A stretch of 42,531 nucleotides of DNA from a virus. The notes below the pieces were generated by a model, which ran no database searches, had not been told where the DNA came from, and was given only the letters and a program-made list of their open reading frames with translations. The stretch lies in the IMG/VR virus record IMGVR_UViG_3300009098_000005, positions 1 through 42,531 of that record; one strand, given 5' to 3'. Numbering within the stretch: position 1 is the stretch's first letter; each line of letters begins with the position of its first letter. Below are positions 36,169-42,531 of the stretch, piece by piece. The position numbers and the translations under genes were made by a program.

Positions 36169-38370
36169 CTAGGCCGCCCGCCGGCGCCCACGCGCGGGGC
36201 CACTCGCCACGGGCAGACTCTTCAGGTACTGCTCGGCCGCGTCCTTGCGGTCGTAGCCGCCGGCCTCGTACCCACTCCAGAGCATCTGCCGCCCGTACTC
36301 GCTGTTGCGCGCCATGTCGGTCGGGCTGAGTTGCCCCGGCGCGGTGATGGCCGGCGGCTTGTAGACCGGCAGGGTGTGCAGCACCGCCGGCACCTGGCCG
36401 GGCACGGGAAGTTGCCCGGCCGCCGGCGGGGGACCAGCCAGGGCACCCAGACTCCCCGGCACGGCTGGGCGGACCGGGGGTGGCGCGCCGAGGCCACCGG
36501 GGGCGCGGGTGCCGGCCGTGGCCGTCGGGTCGGGGGCAACCACCCCCACGGCGGGGGCGCGGCCGTCGGGGCCGAAGGGGCTGGCGACGGCGGCGGGGGT
36601 CGGTGCCCGGCCATCCGGCCCGAAGGGAGAGGCCGTCGGCGGGGCGGTCCGCATCGCGTCCGCGAGCGGCGAGGCGCCGGCGACCGGACTGGCCCCGGTG
36701 GCCTGGGCCGCGTTGGTCACCCCGCTGGCCACGGGCGCCGCGACCGGGAGGGTCGCGAGCGTCTGGGCCGCCGACCGCTGGGTGTTCATCGTGCCGGGGC
36801 CGAGCCCCGCCTCGGCGGTGAGCGGCGTCGTCATCTGCCCCGGCACGATGGGCGAGATTGCCGCCTGCCCGCCCGTCGCCGTCGGCCCCAGTGGCGCGAC
36901 TGGGGGTGTGGCTGGTGGCTGCCCCGGCTGGGGCACGCCCACGTCCCCGAGCACGCCGGCCTGCGCGGGGGACCTGGACGCGACCGGCAGGGTGCTCGTC
37001 ATCTGCTGGATGGTGGCGCGCACGCTGTCGGGCAGGTTGGCCAGGGTCTGCGCGTAGACGAAGGCGTTCTCGGGTCCCCGGAGCTGGGACAGGACGTTGA
37101 GCGCCGCGATGGCGTCCTGATTCTGGGTGTGCTGGGCGTCGGGGGTCAGGGTCTGGAAGGACCCGGCTGGCCGACCCGTCACCTCGGCCAGGGTGCGGGC
37201 CGCCACGTCCTCGGGCATGGTGGACCCGGTCGCGGCGTAGTAGGCGTTGGCCCGCGCCGCCATCTGGGCGCCCTGCTCCTGGGAGATCCCGGCCGTCTGC
37301 GCCCAGATGCCGGCCGCCTCGGGGCCGGACCCGGTGATCGCCGGGTTGGCGGCCTTCGCCTGGGCGAAGGCGGCGGCGGCGCGGCCGGCGGGGCCGCTGC
37401 CGGGGGCGCGGCCGGTGAGCTCGGCCTCGAGGCGCCGGCGGTCGTCCTCGAGCTTCTGGGCGTCGAGGGTCGGCGTGCCGTCGGGGGCCTTGCCGGTGAG
37501 CTGGGCGGTCTGGAAGGCCTGGAGCCAGACCTGCTTGGCCAGGTCCTGGCGCAGCTTCTCGCGCTCGACCTCGGTCTTGAGCGCCAGCTCGGGGAGGTCG
37601 ATCTCCTCGAGCCGCCGCTTGGCCAGCCAGGCCAGGACGGCGTTGTTGGCCACCTGCGCCGCCAGCTGCGCCGCCGGGATGTTCACCCCTTGCCCCGCCG
37701 GCCCCGTCCCCGGTGCGGTGGTGCCCGGATCACTGCCTCCGCCCGACGGCTGGGCACTCGGGGCGGATGGTGCGGACGGTGCGGACGGGGGCGCGTCACC
37801 GGTGCGGGTGTTGTAGTCGGCGGCGGCCTCGGCCTCGGTGGCGAACTGGTTGGGCACGCCGTCGACCACCGAGGTGAAGCCGCCCGCGTTGGGGGCGACG
37901 TGGTTGTTGGGGTCGAAGGCGCGGGCCTGGGCGGTCCGCGTCGGGGGACCCAAGGCGATCCCGGCCGAGGCGCTGCGGCCAGCCAGCCCCGGATGGGCCG
38001 CGTTCCAGGCCGGGTCCCACGACCCCCCGAACACGTTGCCCTGCGCGTCCACCTGCTGGAACCGCTGAACCTTGCCGACCTCGTTGGCGATCCGGTGGGA
38101 GAAGCCCGGATCGTTCTCGGCCTTGCCGGGGGTGACCCCCTGCATGATGGGCGTCCAGACCCCGTTGGCGGCGCGGCGGCGGACCCCGTACTCCTTGTCG
38201 GGCGTGTTGCCCCAGGCGTTGAGCTCGTCGAGGGTCTGGGGGAAATGCGCCTTGTCGTTGAAGAACTGGATAATGATCTCGGGCTGAATACCGATCTTGC
38301 GGGCGAGCTCGGTCGCCTGCTGCTCGACGCGGTAGACCCCCGCGTCCCCGAAGTCGTTGAGCGTCGGCAT
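36169..38370 (-). CDS. Large Pro/Ala-rich virion-operon protein
   Basis: A 733-residue protein; the ATG overlaps the stop of the gene upstream (ATGA). The N-terminal 130 residues (VEQQATELARKIGIQPEIII, FPQTLDELNAWGNTPDKEYG) look folded; the rest is Pro/Ala/Thr/Gly-rich with short tandem repeats such as PSAPSAPSA (around residue 190-200) and two copies of ASPFGPDGRAP (around 580-610), plus helices in 240-500. No family recognised. It stands between the portal-side genes and the giant internal protein, so it may be an internal or ejected protein. Confidence 0.7.
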   Translation of the reverse strand: MPTLNDFGDAGVYRVEQQATELARKIGIQPEIIIQFFNDKAHFPQTLDELNAWGNTPDKEYGVRRRAANGVWTPIMQGVTPGKAENDPGFSHRIANEVGKVQRFQQVDAQGNVFGGSWDPAWNAAHPGLAGRSASAGIALGPPTRTAQARAFDPNNHVAPNAGGFTSVVDGVPNQFATEAEAAADYNTRTGDAPPSAPSAPSAPSAQPSGGGSDPGTTAPGTGPAGQGVNIPAAQLAAQVANNAVLAWLAKRRLEEIDLPELALKTEVEREKLRQDLAKQVWLQAFQTAQLTGKAPDGTPTLDAQKLEDDRRRLEAELTGRAPGSGPAGRAAAAFAQAKAANPAITGSGPEAAGIWAQTAGISQEQGAQMAARANAYYAATGSTMPEDVAARTLAEVTGRPAGSFQTLTPDAQHTQNQDAIAALNVLSQLRGPENAFVYAQTLANLPDSVRATIQQMTSTLPVASRSPAQAGVLGDVGVPQPGQPPATPPVAPLGPTATGGQAAISPIVPGQMTTPLTAEAGLGPGTMNTQRSAAQTLATLPVAAPVASGVTNAAQATGASPVAGASPLADAMRTAPPTASPFGPDGRAPTPAAVASPFGPDGRAPAVGVVAPDPTATAGTRAPGGLGAPPPVRPAVPGSLGALAGPPPAAGQLPVPGQVPAVLHTLPVYKPPAITAPGQLSPTDMARNSEYGRQMLWSGYEAGGYDRKDAAEQYLKSLPVASGPARGRRRAA

Positions 38371-38708
38371 CAGTCCCCCTCCTCGGTCGGCGGTGGCTCA
38401 GGCGTGCGGGGTGGTGGGGTGGCGTCCATGTCGCGGCGGCGGTCCTTGGCGAGGGCGAGCTTGGCCGCGGCGTAGACCGTCGCCCCGCGCGTGGCGATGA
38501 GCTCCTGCGCCCCGGCCGCGTTCTCGGTCCCGTCGGGGTTCTCGAGCATCGCGCGGTAGACCTCGAGCTTCTGGCGCTCGGTCAGGGGCGCGGCGAAGGG
38601 GGCCTTGTCGCCGTCGTGCATCCCCGCCACGAGCGCCTCCTCGGTCGTCGCCATCCAGCTACCCAGCTCGTCCGCGACCTGCTCGAACAGGTGCTTCTTG
38701 GGAGGCAT
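38370..38708 (-). CDS. Small hypothetical protein after the portal
   Basis: A 112-residue protein with an ATG directly after the portal stop. The helical first 90 residues (FEQVADELGSWMATTEEALVAG, LTERQKLEVYRAMLENPDG, TVYAAAKLALAKDRR) end in a Pro/Glu tail. It has no cysteines or membrane spans. In many phages such a gene after the portal encodes a head-tail or scaffold-like helper, but no homology is recognised. Confidence 0.65.
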   Translation of the reverse strand: MPPKKHLFEQVADELGSWMATTEEALVAGMHDGDKAPFAAPLTERQKLEVYRAMLENPDGTENAAGAQELIATRGATVYAAAKLALAKDRRRDMDATPPPRTPEPPPTEEGD

Positions 38709-40763
38709 CTACATCTGCCCCGGCAGCGGCAGCGCGGCACCGGGCGCGTTCGGCACGCCACCCGGCATCCCGGCTGGGTTGGCCGGCAGGCCACTGCCCA
38801 CCCCACCACCGGTCACCGCGCCGGCCGGGGTGGGCACGAGCGGCATCCCCTCCTGACCCGGCTGGTAGACTTGGCCGGTCTGGCCGAGTGCCGCGCCGGG
38901 ATCGGCAGGAGGTGCCGGCGGGGCGGCCTCGGCGAGGCGCCGCTGGTCGGCCAGGGCGAGCTGCTGGAAGACCCCCTGCTTCATCCGGTCGAGGATGGCG
39001 GGGTCCTGCTTGAGCATCTCGAGCAAGAGCCCCCGCTCGACCTCGTCGGGGTTGCCGCCGAGTTCCTCGATGGCCATCGCCTTGGTCTCGAAGCCCTGCG
39101 CCACCATCTCGGCGTGCTGGCGCACATCGATCACCCGGTTCGAGGGCGTGTCCGGGTCGAGCCGGATCTTGTACCGGTGGACCCCGTTGAGCTCGTCGGG
39201 ACCAATCCCCAGCCAGCCCGCGTCCCCACCGCGCTTGTTCTTGCCCTTGGGCGGCTCGCCCCAGCAGTAGACGGTCTCCATAATTTTGTGCTCGATGAGC
39301 CACGACTCGAAGCCGACGCGCTTGGCCAGCGCCCGCTCGGCGTTGGCGACGATGGGGCTCCACGCGATCATCGCCAGATGCACCGCCTGGTTCAGCGCGT
39401 AGCCCGAGTCGGTGGTGTCCACCACCCCCTGCACCACCGACGGGAGGGCCAATTCGATGAGGCCCCGGACCTCGCCGAGCATCTTGTCGAGCTCGCGGCC
39501 CCCCTCGGGCATCTCGATGGGGCCGACGTCGTAGGGGTAGATCGTCCCCGGCTCGATCACCTCGGGGGAGCCGACCCGCTTCTCCGTCCCGTCCCGCCCG
39601 TAGTCCGAGTCGGGGAGCCCCGCGTTGGGTGGCTGCAGCCGCTTGAAGCTCGCGTAGGCGGTGAGTGTGGCGTTCGCACCCCGCGCCGTGAGGAGGCGAT
39701 CCAGCAGCGGGAAGAGGGGGAGGAAGCCGTAGATGACGCTGAGCCCAGTCCGGTCGGGCTGGCGGCTACTGGTCGTTACTCCCTGGGCCTGGAAGTAGGG
39801 ACCACGCAGACTCTTGGTCACCGGGTCGCCGTAGCCGTGCTTGAAGGACTTGACGAGCTGGCCGCGGCCGAGCTTGCCACTGCCGCTGGCGGTGTCGCCG
39901 GGGCCGAGGAGGAGGTAGGTGCACTCCTTGTAGGTCCAGAACTCGACCATCAGGAGGGTGCGCACCCGGCTCATCACGCGGTGCCAGTCGGCGACCGGCA
40001 TCCCCATCGCGGCGGGACAGACCCGGCCGCCCCCGTCCAGGCCCATCGCGTACTTGGCGAGGGTCTCGAGGTAGGGGACGCGCTTGACCTCGGCCACGCA
40101 GGTCACGCCGCCGGCGCCGCGCAGGTAGTAGTACGTCTCGGGCGGGACGTCCACCGTCGTGATCGGGTAGCCGGCCCGCCCGCGCTTGTAGTCCTCGGTG
40201 TCGTGGTGGTACTTGTCGTCCTTCTGCTTCTGGTCGAGGTGGCGGTACTCGTCGGAGTCGAGGGCTTCTTGGAGCGTGCGGGAGTAGGTGTCGTAGCCGG
40301 CGAAGGCACTCTTGCTGCGCTCGGTGGTCTTGAGGACGCCCTCGCCCTTGGTGATGAGCGCGTGCATGAACTTGCGGAAGAGCTGCGAGTCGGCCTCGTC
40401 TTCTTGGCGGCGCCAGGAGGCGTCGAAGAAGTGCTCGCGGAGGGTGGCGTTCTCCTGGTGGGTGTCGCCGAAGCCGACGGGGAGGAACTGGGTGGTCGGG
40501 GGGTTGACGGTCATGGCGGCGGTGATGGTGTTGGTGATGTGGATGGGGAGGGGGCTTCTGACCTCCTCGGCGTACTCCTGGTACGCCTCGGGGATCAGGA
40601 CCGGCACCTCGCCGTAGATCACCTTATCGATGTCGTCGTACAGGTGGTCGCGCGCCTTGAAGTCGGCCCGCAGGGAGTCGACGATCTCGCTGATCTCGCT
40701 GACCTTACCGGCGTCGTCGCGGTCGCGGGAGAGGGTGCCCTCGGCGGCGAGCAGGTCGGTCAC
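38709..40763 (-). CDS. Portal protein
   Basis: A 684-residue protein, the size of podovirus portals. ATG start in an ATGA overlap with the large terminase. It has the expected elements: an N-terminal wing (YDDIDKVIYGEVPVLIPEAYQ, SPLPIHITNTITAAMTVNPP), a stem/crown centre (YPYDVGPIEMPEGGRELDKML, LIELALPSVVQGVVDTTDSGYALNQ), and a Pro/Gly-rich tail after residue 600. It should form the ring at the packaging vertex and the docking site for terminase and adaptor. Confidence 0.85.
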   Translation of the reverse strand: MTDLLAAEGTLSRDRDDAGKVSEISEIVDSLRADFKARDHLYDDIDKVIYGEVPVLIPEAYQEYAEEVRSPLPIHITNTITAAMTVNPPTTQFLPVGFGDTHQENATLREHFFDASWRRQEDEADSQLFRKFMHALITKGEGVLKTTERSKSAFAGYDTYSRTLQEALDSDEYRHLDQKQKDDKYHHDTEDYKRGRAGYPITTVDVPPETYYYLRGAGGVTCVAEVKRVPYLETLAKYAMGLDGGGRVCPAAMGMPVADWHRVMSRVRTLLMVEFWTYKECTYLLLGPGDTASGSGKLGRGQLVKSFKHGYGDPVTKSLRGPYFQAQGVTTSSRQPDRTGLSVIYGFLPLFPLLDRLLTARGANATLTAYASFKRLQPPNAGLPDSDYGRDGTEKRVGSPEVIEPGTIYPYDVGPIEMPEGGRELDKMLGEVRGLIELALPSVVQGVVDTTDSGYALNQAVHLAMIAWSPIVANAERALAKRVGFESWLIEHKIMETVYCWGEPPKGKNKRGGDAGWLGIGPDELNGVHRYKIRLDPDTPSNRVIDVRQHAEMVAQGFETKAMAIEELGGNPDEVERGLLLEMLKQDPAILDRMKQGVFQQLALADQRRLAEAAPPAPPADPGAALGQTGQVYQPGQEGMPLVPTPAGAVTGGGVGSGLPANPAGMPGGVPNAPGAALPLPGQM

Positions 40764-42049
40764 CGGACGGCCCCGAAGCGCATCGGACGCGGCGGCGGGG
40801 CGGACGCGGTGGCCTCGAGCAGGGCGCCGTAGCGCAGGGCGTCGACCCCGTGGTCCTCGGTCTTGGCGTGCCCGACCTTGTCGGCCAGGTCCTCGTTGTC
40901 GAGCGGGTCATGCACCATCGCCGGCAGCGTCCTGATCAGGTTGGGGCACCGCTCCCGCATCACCCGCAGCCGCGGCGCGGTCTCGGCGTCGTGGGCGAGG
41001 AGGCGGCGCACCGCCTGCCAGCCGGGGACGCGGCTGTTCTGGGCGGGCTCGAGGGGCACGCCGGCGGCCTGGTAGACCGAGGCGATACTGGGCTTGTCCT
41101 GCTCGCTCCGGCGGTTGAACATCGACGGGTCACCCACCGCCTTACTGATGCGCTCGCCCTGGCAGCGGGCGGCGACCAGTTGTGCCTGCTGCTCGTCGCG
41201 GAGGCCGGTGGCGTAGAGCTCGCGGTAGACGTGGACGGTGCGGCGCGGATCGGGGGCACGGGCGAACCAGAGGGCGCAGAAGGGGTCGGCGAAGCCGTAG
41301 TCGACGCTGAGCCAGCGCGTCCAGTCGGGGGGCGGGTCGAAGGCGTCCTCGAGGTGGACGGTGGGGTCCCACTCGGTGAAGTACATCCCCTCGGCCGACA
41401 CGCGCTCGCCGTAGTAGAGGCGCCGGAGCCGGTGGCCGGTGAGGTTACGGAGGGGAGCGAGGCGCTCCTCGGTGATGGTGGGGTTGTCGGCGTGGCGGAC
41501 CTGGAAGAAGGTCACCTGGCCGGCGGCCTCGCGGGCGTAGAGGTGGAAGCCGGGGGATGTGGGGTTCATGTCGGCGATGAGGCGCGCGTAGGGCATCACG
41601 GCGCCGCGGCCGGTGACGCGGGTGGTGAGCATCTCCCAGTCGTCCTGGGTGAGCTCCTCGGCCTGCATCACGTAGACGCCGTCGAACTCGGAGGAGAGCA
41701 GGCGCGTCGGCTCGTCGAGGCCGGCGAGCACGATCACCGAGCCGTTGGGGTAGCGGTACTCGAGGTCGTGCCAGAGGCGGGAGCGGCCGGCGGGACGGAC
41801 CCACTTCTCGTAGGTCTTCTGGGCGGTCTCGGTGATGGACGAGCGGGTCTTGCGCACGATCGACCACTGGCAGCCGGGGTACTTCTCGCAGGCGGCGTGG
41901 ACGAGCTCGAGGCAGGCGCGGCTCTTGCCGGTGTCGGCTGGGCCCTCGAGCACCGACTCCGTGCCGCGGTGGCGGAAGAAGTCGAGGATGACGTCGCCGA
42001 ACGCGACGTAGGCGCGCGGGTCGGCGACGGGCGCGGCGGCGACGGGCAC
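40760..42049 (-). CDS. terL: Large terminase subunit
   Basis: A 429-residue packaging motor. Walker A GPADTGKS is at residues 36-43, Walker B-like VYVMQAEE at 125-132 and a coupling motif after it. The nuclease domain shows the acidic residues D250 (SVDYGFADP), D307 (AVGDPSMF) and D403 (DHGVDALRYG). It hydrolyses ATP to pump DNA into the head through the portal and cuts the concatemer. It starts at GTG one base after the small terminase stop. Confidence 0.95.
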   Translation of the reverse strand: MPVAAAPVADPRAYVAFGDVILDFFRHRGTESVLEGPADTGKSRACLELVHAACEKYPGCQWSIVRKTRSSITETAQKTYEKWVRPAGRSRLWHDLEYRYPNGSVIVLAGLDEPTRLLSSEFDGVYVMQAEELTQDDWEMLTTRVTGRGAVMPYARLIADMNPTSPGFHLYAREAAGQVTFFQVRHADNPTITEERLAPLRNLTGHRLRRLYYGERVSAEGMYFTEWDPTVHLEDAFDPPPDWTRWLSVDYGFADPFCALWFARAPDPRRTVHVYRELYATGLRDEQQAQLVAARCQGERISKAVGDPSMFNRRSEQDKPSIASVYQAAGVPLEPAQNSRVPGWQAVRRLLAHDAETAPRLRVMRERCPNLIRTLPAMVHDPLDNEDLADKVGHAKTEDHGVDALRYGALLEATASAPPPRPMRFGAVR

Positions 42050-42050
42050 G

Positions 42051-42531
42051 TCACAGCGCCTCGTACAGCTCGCGGGCGACGGTCTTGACGCCGACGCCGA
42101 TCTCGCCCGAGTGGTCGACGCGGACCTTGTACTTCTCGGGCTTGGCGCCGTTGAGCATCATCGCCAGCATCGTGTCGGAGACCTGGTGGCTCACCTCGCG
42201 GCGCACCAGCACGCCCATCTCGTAGATCTCCTTGACAACCTCGCGCCCGATGGTGGCGCGGCGCAGCGCCTCCTCCTCGATGTAGTCGCCGGCCTCGGCG
42301 TAGGCCAGCTTCGCCGCCGCCGCGAAGTCGTCGTCGTGCTCGGTCCAGTGGTAGTAGGTCCAGCGGGTGATCTCGGCGTGGCGCGCGGCGGTGGCGATGA
42401 TCCCGCACCTGGCGTAGGCGGCCAGGAAGGCGCGCTTTTTCGGATGTGTGATCCTGTCGGGCGTGTCGATCGCGGCGTCCTCGTGGGCAACAAAAAACGG
42501 CCCCCCAAAAAAGGGAAGCCGTCCTCGCCGG
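42051..42531 (-). CDS. terS: Small terminase subunit (runs off the right edge)
   Basis: At least 150 residues in frame. From the edge: PDRITHPKKRAFLAAYARCG, IIATAARHAEITRWTYYHWTEHDDDFAAAAKLA (a DNA-binding HTH typical of small terminases), YIEEEALRRAT and the C-terminal DTMLAMMLNGAKPEKYK, which recurs in such proteins. No ATG, GTG or TTG is present before residue 90 within the window. Joining the ends via the 29-base repeat gives an ATG at 52-50. An ATC eight bases after GAGG (42464-42462) is a non-standard alternative. It recognises the packaging site and recruits the large terminase. Confidence 0.85.
   Translation of the reverse strand, partial: RRGRLPFFGGPFFVAHEDAAIDTPDRITHPKKRAFLAAYARCGIIATAARHAEITRWTYYHWTEHDDDFAAAAKLAYAEAGDYIEEEALRRATIGREVVKEIYEMGVLVRREVSHQVSDTMLAMMLNGAKPEKYKVRVDHSGEIGVGVKTVARELYEAL
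42485..42521 (-). terminator. Terminator-like hairpin overlapping the 5' region of the small terminase
   Basis: On the minus strand CGGCTTCCC (complement 42513-42521) pairs with GGGGGGCCG (42498-42506) around a T6 loop, followed by T6 (42492-42497) and GTTGCCC (complement 42485-42491). It mirrors the module at 30276-30305, including the GTTGCCC tail, and would stop leftward transcripts arriving from the early operon across the circular join. Confidence 0.78.
42503..42531. repeat. 29-bp terminal direct repeat, right copy
   Basis: Identical to bases 1-29. The sequence to its left (two further C, then CGG and T-run complement) is not repeated at the left end. Confidence 0.85.

Noticed and set aside
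32581-38475. Very long plus-strand open frames opposite the virion genes (32581-35679, 35773-38475)
   Set aside because: They are Arg/Gly/Pro/Val-rich shadows caused by GC-rich third positions of the real minus-strand genes, with no recognisable domains or ribosome sites.
38873-38878. TAGACT inside the portal gene region
   Set aside because: No gene or start codon follows at the right distance on the plus strand; a chance occurrence in coding sequence.

Overview
This 42.5 kb window looks like the complete genome of a high-GC (roughly 70% by eye), tailed, podovirus-like phage with a circular map or an assembly overlap. The first 29 bases are repeated exactly at the right end. The small-terminase reading frame, which enters the right edge without a start codon, continues in frame across that join to an ATG at 52-50. 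The host cannot be named from sequence. High GC, frequent GTG starts, pervasive ATGA/GTGA 4-base gene overlaps and leaderless TANNNT promoters fit an Actinomycetota or similar high-GC host. I see no integrase, DNA polymerase or ligase.

Layout, with almost everything on the minus strand and so read from right to left. (1) 42531-30689: packaging and virion operon with small and large terminase, portal, two unassigned proteins, a 1353-residue internal virion/ejection protein (transglycosylase-like plus papain-like plus LPD38-like regions) and a coiled-coil protein. It ends near an intrinsic-terminator hairpin at 30276-30305. (2) 30255-17301: scaffold, HK97-type major capsid protein, a GT-A glycosyltransferase, decoration and adaptor proteins, tail protein, two fibre-like proteins, then the lysis cassette (coiled-coil membrane protein, bifunctional endolysin, two holin-like proteins), an HTH protein, a tRNA-Leu(UAA) and a terminator. 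(3) 17092-14840: control region with a plus-strand XRE-type repressor, a divergent HTH protein, two small genes and strongly structured non-coding DNA. (4) 14839-4801: replication and accessory operon with an SSB-like protein, zinc proteins, a primase-helicase carrying an iteron-like cluster in its linker coding DNA, an HNH endonuclease, a DNA methyltransferase, many small zinc proteins and an exported transglycosylase. (5) 4598-4759 plus strand: an Arc-type repressor facing a near-consensus leftward promoter whose -10 lies inside a perfect palindrome. (6) 4523-74: an early operon of small proteins including a VRR-NUC nuclease and a conserved phage pair of unknown function.

The most interesting signals are: a set of six autonomous units (five small genes and the tRNA) whose -10 box TANNNT lies only 6-7 bases before the start codon or mature tRNA end, several of them moron-like insertions; five copies of a 13-bp motif TCGAACANTCGAA in and just upstream of the primase gene, a candidate replication origin; two similar terminator-plus-GTTGCCC modules directly in front of the first genes of the two late operons; and an HNH gene flanked by a near-duplicate of the primase/next-gene junction.
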